The notes under the pieces are model-generated. The model was not told where the DNA came from and made no database searches. It worked only from the letters and a program-made list of their open reading frames with translations. 64,000 bases of DNA, from positions 1 through 64,000 of the forward strand of contig JAHFVD010000034.1 of NCBI GenBank assembly GCA_023264735.1, given 5' to 3'. Numbering within the stretch: the stretch's first letter is position 1; each line of letters begins with the position of its first letter. Below, piece after piece: positions 32,259-40,697 of this stretch. The position numbers and the translations under genes were made by a program. Source of the DNA: Mycobacterium sp. (GTDB taxonomy: Bacteria; Actinomycetota; Actinomycetes; Mycobacteriales; Mycobacteriaceae).

Positions 32259-32650
32259 TCGTCGATACGTCGGCGATCGTGGCGATAGCGCTCAACGAGT
32301 CCGGTCGCGATCGATTGGTCGACGCACTGCTGGGCGCGCCCGCGCCCAAGATTTCCGCGGCCACACTGGTTGAGGTCGGGGCAGTCCTGATGAGGCGTCT
32401 GGCGCCCGAAGATCTGCGGCGCGTCGAGCGCCTCATCGGTCAGCTGGGCATCGCAACTGTGCCTTTCGATGCCGAGCAGGCCGCAAGTGCTACCCGCGCC
32501 TACCGCGAGTTTGGCCGTGGCAGCGGCCATCCCGCCGGTCTGAACCTCGGCGATTGCTACTCCTACGCCCTTGCCGCGGTCACCGGCGAACCATTGCTGT
32601 ACGTCGGCGACGACTTCGCGCATACCGACATCACTTCTGCACTCGACTGA
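32255..32650 (+). CDS. vapC: VapC-type PIN-domain ribonuclease toxin
   Basis: 131 residues, GTG 32255 overlapping the vapB stop (GTGA). PIN fold acidic residues: Asp4 in IVDTSAI, Glu40 in LVEVGA, Asp100 in NLGDCYSYA, and the GDDF pair at 119-120. These bind Mg2+/Mn2+ for cleavage of structured RNA (tRNA or 23S rRNA in characterised mycobacterial VapCs). Full length and all acidic residues present, so the toxin should be active. Confidence 0.92.
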   Translation: MIVDTSAIVAIALNESGRDRLVDALLGAPAPKISAATLVEVGAVLMRRLAPEDLRRVERLIGQLGIATVPFDAEQAASATRAYREFGRGSGHPAGLNLGDCYSYALAAVTGEPLLYVGDDFAHTDITSALD

Positions 32651-32658
32651 CTCGTGAC

Positions 32659-32689
32659 CGCGATTCGCAGGTGTGCGCTGGAGCCTAAG
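32659..32689 (+). repeat. 31-bp direct repeat, right copy (orphan 3' gene end)
   Basis: Encodes the same RDSQVCAGA-stop as the end of the secreted protein gene at 31355-31930 but is attached to no gene. It starts 8 nt after the vapC stop and overlaps the end of the minus-strand reductase gene. It is best read as the displaced original terminus of the secreted protein gene. Confidence 0.75.
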
Positions 32690-33167
32690 CAGCCGTAAAC
32701 CGAATCGCCGCCAGCTTGTTCACCTCGATCGCCTCGGTGAACTCCTCCAGCGTCGGGACCCGGTTATCGCGGAACTGCAACCCCATCATCCGCTGCGCGC
32801 GCTTGACCCCATAGCCAACAGCGCAGCGGTGGAACAGATCCGCCGTCAGCGCCCGATCCTCAATCAGCTCGCCGCGCATGGCCCGCGACGTGCCCTCGTA
32901 TAGCACCGAAGCCGTCGCACCACCGCGGAAGTTCACCTTCCACACACTCCCGATCAACGCATACAGATCACCGTCGATGTGGTGCGCACTCACCGGCACG
33001 ACGAACTCCCGCCCGGTCTTGCGTCCCTTGAAACTCAGCACCATGAATTGCTTACGCAGCCCGCCCGCGAGCGGGGTGCGCAACAGATACCGCATGAGCG
33101 GGTTGACGGCCCGCATGATCGCATCCGGCGGAGGCGCCGGCGTGATCGCCGCTGTCTGTTCTGCCAC
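32685..33167 (-). CDS. Ddn-like (DUF385/nitroreductase family) F420-dependent protein
   Basis: 160 residues from GTG 33167; an ATG 48 nt upstream would add an atypical N-terminus. The core VLSFKGRKTGREFVVPVSAH and DLYALIGSVWKVNFRGG corresponds to the split-barrel deazaflavin-dependent nitroreductase family, where GRKTG-type and WxxN-type segments contact F420. Members reduce quinones or nitroimidazoles, or have unknown substrates. The very C-terminus overlaps the right copy of the 31-bp repeat. Confidence 0.8.
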   Translation of the reverse strand: MAEQTAAITPAPPPDAIMRAVNPLMRYLLRTPLAGGLRKQFMVLSFKGRKTGREFVVPVSAHHIDGDLYALIGSVWKVNFRGGATASVLYEGTSRAMRGELIEDRALTADLFHRCAVGYGVKRAQRMMGLQFRDNRVPTLEEFTEAIEVNKLAAIRFTAA

Positions 33168-33267
33168 GCACCCACCGTACGACCGCGACACCCATAACGC
33201 CAGGTCATTGGCCATTCAGCTGACCCCAAGGTTGCGACCCGCCGCACGATCCGGCTTGTATGGGGTC

Positions 33268-34077
33268 ATGGACCGTCGCCACATGCTCATGACAGCGGGG
33301 CTCGGCCTCCTGGCAGCAGCCACCAAACTCCCCGGCGCCAACGCCACACCCACCACACCAGCCCCGGCCGCCCCCGCCCCGCAGAACTACCTCTTCCACG
33401 ACGAGTTCGACGGCCCCGCCGGCTCGGCTCCCGACCCCTCGAAGTGGACCACCGCGCTAGCCCGCGAAACCATGGAGGACCCGACCTTCTGGGAGCTGCC
33501 CGAAAACGTCGGGCAATACCGCGACGACCGCCGCAACGTGTACCTCGACGGCAACTCCAACCTCGTGTTCCACGCCGCCAAGGACGGGCCCACCTACTAC
33601 AGCGGCAAGATCTTCGGGAAGTGGAACGGCGGCATCGGCCACACCTGGGAAGCCCGGATGAAGATGGACTGCCTCACCCCCGGCTGCTGGCCCGCCTTCT
33701 ACCTGTCCAACGAAAGCCCGGTCAACGGCGGCGAAGTCGACGTCATGGAGTGGTACGGCAACGGCAAATGGGCGCCCGGCACCGCCGTGCACGCCAAGCT
33801 CAACGGCGGCGAACACGTCAGCCAGACCATCGCCGTCGACAGCGCCTGGCACACCTGGCGCGTGGTGTGGGACGACGCCGGCATGAGCTTCTCCAAGGAC
33901 GGTGCGGCGCCTTACTTCAACGTCCCGGCCCGCTCGCTACCGGACTGGCAGTTCAATGACCCTGGCTACCAGATGTTTCCGGTGTTCGACCTCGCAGTCG
34001 CAGGCTCCGGCGGTGGCGACCCGCGCGGCGGCACGTACCCTGCGAACATGCTGATCGACTACATTCGCGTCTGGTAG
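33268..34077 (+). CDS. Tat-exported GH16-family glycoside hydrolase
   Basis: 269 residues, ATG 33268. MDRRHMLMTAGLGLLAAATK has the twin-arginine pattern, followed by a Pro/Ala-rich linker. The catalytic motif GGEVDVMEWYG gives Glu156, Asp158 and Glu161, the ExDxxE nucleophile/acid-base set of GH16. Upstream LFHDEFDG and downstream WHTWRVVWD are conserved GH16 strands. Likely substrates are beta-glucans or related polymers, hydrolysed or transglycosylated outside the membrane. The gene stands alone on the plus strand, convergent with the lipase gene. Confidence 0.9.
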   Translation: MDRRHMLMTAGLGLLAAATKLPGANATPTTPAPAAPAPQNYLFHDEFDGPAGSAPDPSKWTTALARETMEDPTFWELPENVGQYRDDRRNVYLDGNSNLVFHAAKDGPTYYSGKIFGKWNGGIGHTWEARMKMDCLTPGCWPAFYLSNESPVNGGEVDVMEWYGNGKWAPGTAVHAKLNGGEHVSQTIAVDSAWHTWRVVWDDAGMSFSKDGAAPYFNVPARSLPDWQFNDPGYQMFPVFDLAVAGSGGGDPRGGTYPANMLIDYIRVW

Positions 34078-34090
34078 CGCGACCCGCTAC
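34074..34090. terminator. Short hairpin over both stop codons, possible bidirectional terminator
   Basis: GTAGCG and CGCTAC form a 6-bp stem with a CGACC loop. The stem includes the TAG stop of the GH16 gene and the TAG stop of the convergent lipase gene. No T-run follows, as is common for mycobacterial terminators. Confidence 0.4.
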
Positions 34091-35682
34091 GGCGCAATCA
34101 GCGTCCCGGCGTCCGAAGCCGCCTGCAGCAGTTGCGAGATGGTCAACGTGCCGTAGCCCGTCTCCACGGGACCCATCGGCAACCCCAGCCACGGCACCAC
34201 CGTCGGATCCGGGTCGACGTCGAGGTTGTACGCCTGCATGCCCGGCAGATGATGCTCCAAGAAGTTACCCAGCGTGTCGACCATGAAGATCAGATCGCCG
34301 ATCGGACCGTAGCCATACAGTGCCGACGCATTGAACAGCGGCGCAACGGCATTCGGGTCGCCGATCATCACGATCGCCCCGTAGTGCGGCTTGATTCCGC
34401 CGGCGGGCACATAGCTCGGCATGAACGGCTGAAGACCCGGGAGATCGGTAGCGAAGTACGCCGCCGGGTCACCGTAGGTCTCGATGTTGACGAACCCGGA
34501 GTCGGCGCCGTTGCCCGCGACGATGGTGTTCATACCGGGACTTTCGAAGCCGATGCCGTCCAAACCCGTCTGCTGCGCAACGTATTCGGCCTCCCAGCCG
34601 CCCAGTGAGTGGCCGGTGACGAAGATGTCAGACGCGCTGTAACCTTGCAGGGCAGCGTCGGCCTGTACCCGCTGTGCGAACGCCAGCGCGTCGGTGAACG
34701 CCTGCGGAGTGGTGTCGGTGTAGAGGACCTGCAGGTCGGTGATGATCTGCGAGATGGCGATCAGCGGGTTGAACAAGAGGTTCGTGCCGCCGGTGGTGCC
34801 TTGATAGGCGATGATGATCTGATTCTGCGGGGTCACCCACACCTGCGCTCGCTCGCCCGACAGGATGTTGGTGGACGTCACCGGTACCCCGTTGACGGTG
34901 AACGGCCGTAACCCGCCCGGGACACCGCCCAGCACGTATTCCGCCGCGGCGGCGTTCAGGAATTGGGCGACGGTCGGCGTCAGTGCGGTCGTCGGGCCGG
35001 TGTAGGTCATCGTGGGCGGGATCGGTTGCGTGGTCGGGGTCGCGTGGAGCCCCACCGCATGTTCGATCCTGCGGAATACCGCGAAAAACAGGTCGTCGAT
35101 CGGGTTGAAGTCCAGCGGGCTTTGCGGGCCGCTGACGGCTGTGGTCATGTCGAGCGCCTGCAGCACGGTGTTGACGATGTGGCCGGGCAGTGCGATCAGC
35201 TTGGCGATCGGGGACAGCGGTGCCGGGGGAACCGGGGTCGTCGGCGAGGTGACCGTCACGACGAGCGCAGCGCTGATCGTGGTCTTCCTCGCCGTGGTCG
35301 CCACGGCACGGGTGGACGTGGCCGACGCTTCCGCATCCGGTGTGGGCGCGCCGATCGGAATGGTGACCGCGGACGCACTAGCTGGCCTCGTCGAGTTGCG
35401 CTGCGATGCAGTCGAATCCGGTCGGATCGTCGAGCGGCGGGCCGTCGCCAGGCCGCTGCCACGGTGACCGTCGCGACCGTCGGCCGCCTTCCTGGGGCCG
35501 CTCGCCTGCGACTGACTTGACGACGCCGACGACGACTCAGCGTGGCCGGTATCGGCCCAGGCCGCAGCTTGTCCGCTGACGGTTCCGATACCCAGCCCGA
35601 TGCCCACCGCGAGCGTGGCCAGGGCGCAACGGGACGCTGTCCGCTTCCGTTGGCTGGCGCGGCGCTGCGTTTGTACCGTCAT
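34087..35682 (-). CDS. Secreted lipase/esterase with long Ser/Thr/Ala-rich N-terminus
   Basis: 531 residues, GTG/ATG-type start at 35682. The N-terminus has a basic stretch then a hydrophobic signal (CALATLAVGIGLGIGTVSG). Residues about 45-150 are a low-complexity Ser/Ala/Thr linker. The catalytic part contains GHSLGGWEAEY near residue 356, the nucleophile elbow of class 3 lipases and PE-PPE-domain esterases, preceded by QIIIAYQGTTGG (oxyanion-type strand). An Asp and His are expected in GDPAAYF and in the HYGAIVMIGDP region. It probably acts on lipids at the cell envelope. Confidence 0.83.
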   Translation of the reverse strand: MTVQTQRRASQRKRTASRCALATLAVGIGLGIGTVSGQAAAWADTGHAESSSASSSQSQASGPRKAADGRDGHRGSGLATARRSTIRPDSTASQRNSTRPASASAVTIPIGAPTPDAEASATSTRAVATTARKTTISAALVVTVTSPTTPVPPAPLSPIAKLIALPGHIVNTVLQALDMTTAVSGPQSPLDFNPIDDLFFAVFRRIEHAVGLHATPTTQPIPPTMTYTGPTTALTPTVAQFLNAAAAEYVLGGVPGGLRPFTVNGVPVTSTNILSGERAQVWVTPQNQIIIAYQGTTGGTNLLFNPLIAISQIITDLQVLYTDTTPQAFTDALAFAQRVQADAALQGYSASDIFVTGHSLGGWEAEYVAQQTGLDGIGFESPGMNTIVAGNGADSGFVNIETYGDPAAYFATDLPGLQPFMPSYVPAGGIKPHYGAIVMIGDPNAVAPLFNASALYGYGPIGDLIFMVDTLGNFLEHHLPGMQAYNLDVDPDPTVVPWLGLPMGPVETGYGTLTISQLLQAASDAGTLIAP

Positions 35683-35794
35683 CTATCACCAATATTCCGT
35701 CACGGTGTCTCTACGTTGCTGATGACGATATGACAACGCGCGATGTCGGTCTCGGTTTTCGCTGCCAAACCGCCGTGCCCCCATGAACGCGCGC

Positions 35795-35856
35795 CGAGCG
35801 TGCGGGTTGGCGTTGACGGATCGGCCTTCCACCACCGGGATCCCCCACGCTCGGCG
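35795..35856. repeat. 62-bp palindromic-ended repeat, copy 1
   Basis: Begins CGAGCGTGCGGGTTGGCGT and ends CCCCCACGCTCGGCG. The ends form an 11-bp perfect inverted repeat if 3 nt are added on the left (35792-35802 with 35846-35856). It abuts the stop codon of the DUF559 gene, so it may also terminate transcription. Copy 2 lies on the other side of that gene. Confidence 0.7.
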
Positions 35857-36714
35857 TCAGAGTGGGCAGCCAGCAGCGCGCAGCTTCGCCGTGACTCGCG
35901 CAATGATCACCTCAGGCCGCCTGAGCATCTCGGCGCTTACCCGAATCACCGCCCACCCCATGGACTCCAGAATGGCGATGCGGTCGATATCCCAGGACCG
36001 CTGCCTGCCATCGGCCCAGTGCTGTACGCCGTCGTATTCGACGGCGACCTTCCATGTCCGCCAGCCCATGTCGACACGGATCACGACGTCGCCGTAGTTG
36101 TCGAAGAACTCGATCTGCGTCTCGGGCGCCGGCAGGCCCGCGCCGATCAATAGCAGGCGAACCCGCGTCTCGCGCGGGGATTCGGCACCCCCATCGGCCA
36201 GTTTCATCGCAGCCCTGAGCAAGCGGACCCCTCGCACGCCGGGACTCGCATCGGCGATGGCCAAGACGGAGTTGGGCTTGAGTCGGGTGGCGTTCATCAA
36301 CGCGTCGAGCAGTGGGACGGCATTTTCCTGGGGAAGACTGCGTCCGATATCGAACGCGGTGCGCGCTGCAGTGGTGACTCGCATACCCCGTCGCGTGCAC
36401 ACCTGGTCATCCGCGATCGCGTAGGACCGCGCCGCCATGCCCGGTGGGGCGTGGCGATCGGCGCGGATGATTTCCGCCGGCGCGGTGCCGTCCAACCACT
36501 TCGTGCCGTGAACCGCGGCCGCCGATATCCCGGCCAGTACGACATCGGGTCCGGCGAACAACCACGCGGCCTGCGCTCGTCGTGATGCCGTCAACGACAC
36601 CTCATCGGCGAGGTACACGTTGCGGTACACAGCGCGATAGCGGGTGCGCAGCTGGTAGTCGGTGACCAGTCCGCTCGCCACCGCCAACGTCCCGAGGAAG
36701 GGCTCGTCGTGCAC
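35857..36714 (-). CDS. AbiEi-like/DUF559 protein with Vsr-type nuclease fold
   Basis: 285 residues. The N-terminal half (GLVTDYQLRTRYRAVYRNVY, then ISAAAVHG, then RRGMRVTTAARTAFDIGR) resembles the AbiEi-like winged-helix and adjoining region common in mycobacteria. The C-terminal 110 residues (VRVDMGWRTWKVAVEYDG region near 215-235, then DRIAILESMGWAVIRVSAEM) are a DUF559 restriction-endonuclease fold with Asp, Glu-Tyr-Asp and His-Trp in place. It is flanked on both sides by copies of a 62-bp repeat. The substrate is unknown; a relation to the repeats is speculative. Confidence 0.8.
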   Translation of the reverse strand: MHDEPFLGTLAVASGLVTDYQLRTRYRAVYRNVYLADEVSLTASRRAQAAWLFAGPDVVLAGISAAAVHGTKWLDGTAPAEIIRADRHAPPGMAARSYAIADDQVCTRRGMRVTTAARTAFDIGRSLPQENAVPLLDALMNATRLKPNSVLAIADASPGVRGVRLLRAAMKLADGGAESPRETRVRLLLIGAGLPAPETQIEFFDNYGDVVIRVDMGWRTWKVAVEYDGVQHWADGRQRSWDIDRIAILESMGWAVIRVSAEMLRRPEVIIARVTAKLRAAGCPL

Positions 36715-36769
36715 GCCCCTACCTTGCGCGAGTCGCCGGTCACACGAATACGCTCATCCTCAGGCGCAT

Positions 36770-36831
36770 CGAGAGTGCGGGTTGGCGTCGACGATGTGGC
36801 GAGAAGTCACCGATACCCCACACGCTCGGCG
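36770..36831. repeat. 62-bp palindromic-ended repeat, copy 2
   Basis: Same length as copy 1, with the left 19 nt (CGAGAGTGCGGGTTGGCGT) one mismatch different and the same CACGCTCGGCG right end. The centre is diverged. The left inverted-repeat arm is degenerate. It lies 7 nt past the stop of the TetR gene. Confidence 0.65.
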
Positions 36832-36838
36832 CACGAAG

Positions 36839-38062
36839 CTACCGGCGCCGCTTCACCGGCCGGCCCAGCAGCGTGACCTCCATCAGCCGCCGGATCGTCG
36901 CCACCGACTCGGGGTCGGCATCGCGATTGAACAGCCGCCCGAAGTCCACCGTCAGCGAGAATGCCGCCGCCACCGCATAGCGGGCCGCACCGATCTTCAT
37001 CTCGGGCCGTGCTGCCGTCACCAGCCGGGCCCACGCATCCATCGTCGAATGCTCGATGGTCTCCAACACCCGCAGGTCAGCCTCGGGAACGTTGTGCCGC
37101 TCCGTGTAATACACGTAGGGCAGATCCGGCGAATCCATCACCCGGCCGATGTAGTCATCGATCAATTCATCCAGTGCCGCTTCAGGATCGGCGGTGCGGG
37201 ACAGCGCATCGGCGGTATCACTGGAATGCTGATCAGCCGCCCGCCGATACGCCAGCGCCAGAATGTCGGCCTTGCCCGGGAACGTCCGGTACAGCCCGGA
37301 CGCCTGGATGCCGACCGCAGTCGCGATGTCCTCCATGCTCGTGTTGCGGTACCCGTGCTCGTAGAACAGCCGCACCGCCTCGTAGAGCACATGCTCGTAC
37401 ATCCCCGCCTCGGGTCCGACGCTGACGGCTTTCCGCGGCACGCCGGTGCGGCGCCGAGCCGTGGGCAGATCAGCGGCCAGCAGATCAGCCGACATCGTCA
37501 TCAGGCACGCGCGGATCTCGCCTGCCGCCAGCGGATTGGAATGGTCGGTGATGCTGCCGATCACACTGAGGGTGGCCGTCAACAGCGTCCGCAGCTGAGA
37601 CGACGTCAGTTTGGGTCGCAGCTGCGCCAGCGGGACCTGCAGCCGGCGGTTCACCACCTTGAGCTGATCGACCAGGACGGCGCGATCGGGGTCACGCAGA
37701 TTGCGCGCTTCCCACCGGTACAGTCCACCCGCCGTGCGGCAAGCGATCGTGGCGTCGACCAACGCAGAAGTCAACGCCCGCAACGTCCCTGCCGGATCGT
37801 CGTCCAGATCGTCGGCGAATGCCGTCGCATCGACCAGTGACTGGCTCAGTCCCAACACGGCGTCGCGGAACAAGTCGTACTTACTGGAGGAGTGCCGATA
37901 CAGCGCCGCCGGCGTGATGCCGACCCGCGAGGCGATGTCCTCCATGCTGACCGCGTGATAGCCCTGCGACCCGAACGCATCGGCCGACGCGCGCGCGATC
38001 TGCGCCTTGCGATCCTTCGGCCGGCGCCGTACGGCGGGTTCGCCATCTGACACGGATTCCAC
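36839..38062 (-). CDS. Double TetR-family regulator (Mce3R-like)
   Basis: 407 residues, GTG 38062. Two TetR N-terminal helix-turn-helix domains are fused: residues about 15-65 (AFGSQGYHAVSMEDIASRVG, then ALYRHSSSKYDLF) and about 215-265 (FYEHGYRNTSMEDIATAVG, then GLYRTFPGKADIL), each followed by a ligand-binding helical bundle. Tandem TetR architecture and length match Mce3R, the lipid-responsive repressor of mce3 in M. tuberculosis. Here the gene lies at the 3' end of the mce operon, 6 nt after the preceding gene, so it is probably co-transcribed and provides feedback on the operon. Confidence 0.88.
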   Translation of the reverse strand: MESVSDGEPAVRRRPKDRKAQIARASADAFGSQGYHAVSMEDIASRVGITPAALYRHSSSKYDLFRDAVLGLSQSLVDATAFADDLDDDPAGTLRALTSALVDATIACRTAGGLYRWEARNLRDPDRAVLVDQLKVVNRRLQVPLAQLRPKLTSSQLRTLLTATLSVIGSITDHSNPLAAGEIRACLMTMSADLLAADLPTARRRTGVPRKAVSVGPEAGMYEHVLYEAVRLFYEHGYRNTSMEDIATAVGIQASGLYRTFPGKADILALAYRRAADQHSSDTADALSRTADPEAALDELIDDYIGRVMDSPDLPYVYYTERHNVPEADLRVLETIEHSTMDAWARLVTAARPEMKIGAARYAVAAAFSLTVDFGRLFNRDADPESVATIRRLMEVTLLGRPVKRRR

Positions 38063-38068
38063 GCTAGA

Positions 38069-38845
38069 TCAGGCCCCGCCGAACTGCGGTCGCAGCACCG
38101 AACTCAGTGCAGCCAACGGGATGTGGGCCTGCACGGTGCCGCCATCCATCGACCACTGCATCACGCCCGGCGTGTAGTTGATCGGCGTATCGTGGCCCAC
38201 CGGATAGTCCGGCATGTACAGGATCAGCTGGTCGCCGGATAGCGCCCACGCCTTGTACCCACCGGAATACACCTTGTCGGGCCCCCACCGATCCACCACG
38301 AACGGGTAGGTCCCCGGCTGATGCGCCGGCGGTGCCTGATTCAGCGCGTCTTCAATGAACGGCTGCCCCAGCACGGCGATCGCCCCGAAGTCCACTCCAG
38401 GCTTCAGCACATCGGTCAGCCCCAGCCGCACACCACGCGCCATGTCCCAGGTGAACGTGCGAAAAGCGTTGTTGGGCTTGGGTCCATCGGCGTGATAGTC
38501 CTCGTGGAACACCACAGTCAGCACGTCACCACGCTGCAGGACCTGGAAGTTCTCCTCGCCGAAGCTGTCGGCCACCATGTGCACGCCGACGCTGCGCCAG
38601 TTGTTGACCAACTGCGTGAGGTAGTCCCGGATGGTCGGGCCGGTCACGGGATTGTCGATGAGATCCCCGGGGACGGCCACCTTGATGTCGCGGACCGCCT
38701 TGCGTTCCGAGAGCACCGAGGTGTGGCAGTACAGCCCGTCCCAATCGGCGCCGAGGCCCCCGCAGAAATCCGGAGCCGACGCACCGGCCACCGGCGCGGC
38801 GATCACCGATGCGACTGCGAGAGCTCCACACAGATGGATCCACAT
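38069..38845 (-). CDS. Secreted RsiV/DUF3298-like protein of the mce operon
   Basis: 258 residues, ATG 38845. Signal peptide MWIHLCGALAVASVIAAPVAGASA. The mature part has a pattern of the RsiV/PdaC/MPT64-like DUF3298 fold: SVGVHMVADSFGEENFQVL, then VLTVVFHEDYHADGP, then FTWDMARGVRLGLTDVLKPG, then LILYMPDYPVG. In such proteins this fold binds ligands or lysozyme. Two cysteines near the N-terminus (FCGG and YCHT) may pair. Position after a Mas gene and before the regulator suggests a periplasmic accessory of Mce lipid import. Confidence 0.78.
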   Translation of the reverse strand: MWIHLCGALAVASVIAAPVAGASAPDFCGGLGADWDGLYCHTSVLSERKAVRDIKVAVPGDLIDNPVTGPTIRDYLTQLVNNWRSVGVHMVADSFGEENFQVLQRGDVLTVVFHEDYHADGPKPNNAFRTFTWDMARGVRLGLTDVLKPGVDFGAIAVLGQPFIEDALNQAPPAHQPGTYPFVVDRWGPDKVYSGGYKAWALSGDQLILYMPDYPVGHDTPINYTPGVMQWSMDGGTVQAHIPLAALSSVLRPQFGGA

Positions 38846-38850
38846 ACGAA

Positions 38851-39435
38851 TCAGGGGAGTTCGACTTTGCTTGCTAGCCAGGCCCCGTCGACCTTGTCCA
38901 TGGTCATCTTGACCCGGCTGCGGTCGATGCGCGGGTCCGGCGCGGCCTTGTTGGCCACCGTCTGGTCGACAAACATCAGCACGACGACCTGGTCCTTCGA
39001 CGCCGACTTCACCGCCGAGTCGATCACCACACCACGCGCGGTGGCCTTGTTGTCCACCAGCAGCTGGCGCAGCTGGGCGCTGGATTGCGAATACATGTCC
39101 TTGAATTCGCCGGTCGCGCCGTTGAGCACGTCGGCGAAGTTCTGGTCCACGTTGTTGGAGTCGATGCTTGTCAGCACCTGCGCGTAGTGCACGGCGGCCG
39201 CCTGGGCGTCACGCGAGGCCGCAGCGATCTCCCGCTGCTGCCACACCTGCCAGCCCAGGAACCCGGACGCCCCGAGCAGGCCAACAATCAAGGCCCACAA
39301 CAGACCACGGCGGACCAGCCGCGGCCACCGCCGGGGTGACGGTTCCTCCGTAACGGCCTCGGCCTCGGGTGCATCGGCAGCCTCGCCGACAGTTTCAACC
39401 TCGGTATCGACTTCGGTCTCACTCGAAACAGTCAC
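38851..39435 (-). CDS. Mce-associated membrane protein (Mas)
   Basis: 194 residues, ATG/GTG-type start at 39435, 11 nt after mceF. An acidic N-terminal tail (about 35 residues), then one transmembrane helix (GLLWALIVGLLGASGFLGW), then an exported domain with NNVDQNFADVLNGATGEFKD and VVVLMFVDQTV, the SnoaL/NTF2-like layout of Mce-associated proteins. Such proteins stabilise or connect Mce transport complexes in the periplasm. Confidence 0.88.
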   Translation of the reverse strand: MTVSSETEVDTEVETVGEAADAPEAEAVTEEPSPRRWPRLVRRGLLWALIVGLLGASGFLGWQVWQQREIAAASRDAQAAAVHYAQVLTSIDSNNVDQNFADVLNGATGEFKDMYSQSSAQLRQLLVDNKATARGVVIDSAVKSASKDQVVVLMFVDQTVANKAAPDPRIDRSRVKMTMDKVDGAWLASKVELP

Positions 39436-39446
39436 CGCAATCTCCT

Positions 39447-40697
39447 TTAGCTCGGCGGTTCGATCGGCAGCACCGGGCCGCCATACGGGGTCGGAATGGT
39501 GTAGCGGCCCTTGGGTGTCGGGTCGGTGGTCGCACCCAGGTCGGCGCCGGGTGGGGGACCGGCGGTGTCGTCGCCGGCCGGCCGCGGTGCGTTCTTGGCG
39601 CCGCGGATCAGCACCGCCGGATCGTCGTCGCGGCAGTAGGTGTACAGGTAGGGCTCGGGGTAGTCGGCCGACGACGGTGGCCGCCGTGGTGTCCCGTAGT
39701 CACACGCGTAGCGCGGGTAGATGTCGGCCGTCGCCCACAGGCCGTTGTCATGCATGATGCTGCCGAGCGCATCGAGCAGCGACCCGCGGTAGTCCGGGAA
39801 CAGCGCGTTGAGCGCCGGCACCCGCACATACAACAGCTGCGACGCGGTGGCCATGCTGGTCAGCAGCCCCACCATCGTGTCGGAGTTGTCGGCGAACAGA
39901 TTGTCTGTCGCCGAAAGGGTTTGCGGGGTCTGGTCAACCAACCGGCGATACCCGTCGAGCATCTTGTCCACCCCGGTGAAGGTGCGGCCGAGGTTTCCGG
40001 TGGCCACCTTGATACCCGGGTTCTTGTCGGCTGCCGTCGTCAGCACAATCCGGCTGGTCCGCAGAATGCTCGTGGTCTGCGGCAGCACCGAATCCAGCGT
40101 GGACAACAGGAAGGTGCCGCCGTCGATGATGTCGGCCAGCTTCTGCGGGCCCTGATTGGTCAGGCTGAGCTCTTTCTTGATCAGCTCCAGCTTGGCCGGA
40201 TCGACCTGCCGGAGCATCCCGTCGGCGTTGGCCAGCAGCTGCGCCAGGCCGACCGGCACCGAGGTCTTGTCCTGCGCGATGACGCTGCCGTCCTGCAGGT
40301 ACGGCCCGGCATCGGAATCCGGCACGAATTCGATGTACTGCTCACCGGCCGGCGACAGCCCCGACACCCGCACCGGGCTCGCCGTCGGGATCCGCACATC
40401 CGAACGCACACTGGCCACCGCGGCGACCCCGTCAGGCGTGATCGCCAGTGACTGCACCCGCCCGATCGGCACCCCGCGCAGCGTGACGTCCTGATTGGGC
40501 AGCAGCCCACCGGATTCCGGCAGCTGAATGGTCACCCGGTACGCCGAGTCGAACGGCGACACCCGCAGCGCACCGACCATCACATAGGCCGCCGCGACCA
40601 CCAGCGTCATCACCAAACCCGCTGTCGACAACCACAATCGGTGTCGATGCCCGAACCCGACCACGCGCACCAGCTGATCGGCTGCCTTGTCGATCAT
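39447..40697 (-). CDS. mceF: MceF-family protein
   Basis: 416 residues, ATG 40697 overlapping the mceE stop (ATGA). A short cytoplasmic N-terminus, one transmembrane segment (LSTAGLVMTLVVAAAYVMVGA), then the MlaD/MCE domain (LPESGGLLPNQDVTLRGVPI and IGRVQSL), a long helical region, and a Pro-rich C-terminus. It should form part of the heterohexameric Mce tube that carries lipids from the outer envelope to the YrbE permease. Confidence 0.92.
   Translation of the reverse strand: MIDKAADQLVRVVGFGHRHRLWLSTAGLVMTLVVAAAYVMVGALRVSPFDSAYRVTIQLPESGGLLPNQDVTLRGVPIGRVQSLAITPDGVAAVASVRSDVRIPTASPVRVSGLSPAGEQYIEFVPDSDAGPYLQDGSVIAQDKTSVPVGLAQLLANADGMLRQVDPAKLELIKKELSLTNQGPQKLADIIDGGTFLLSTLDSVLPQTTSILRTSRIVLTTAADKNPGIKVATGNLGRTFTGVDKMLDGYRRLVDQTPQTLSATDNLFADNSDTMVGLLTSMATASQLLYVRVPALNALFPDYRGSLLDALGSIMHDNGLWATADIYPRYACDYGTPRRPPSSADYPEPYLYTYCRDDDPAVLIRGAKNAPRPAGDDTAGPPPGADLGATTDPTPKGRYTIPTPYGGPVLPIEPPS

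Noticed and set aside
36662-37840. 392-residue plus-strand frame over the TetR gene
   Set aside because: Antisense to two clear helix-turn-helix domains; composition is Arg/His/Gln-rich noise.
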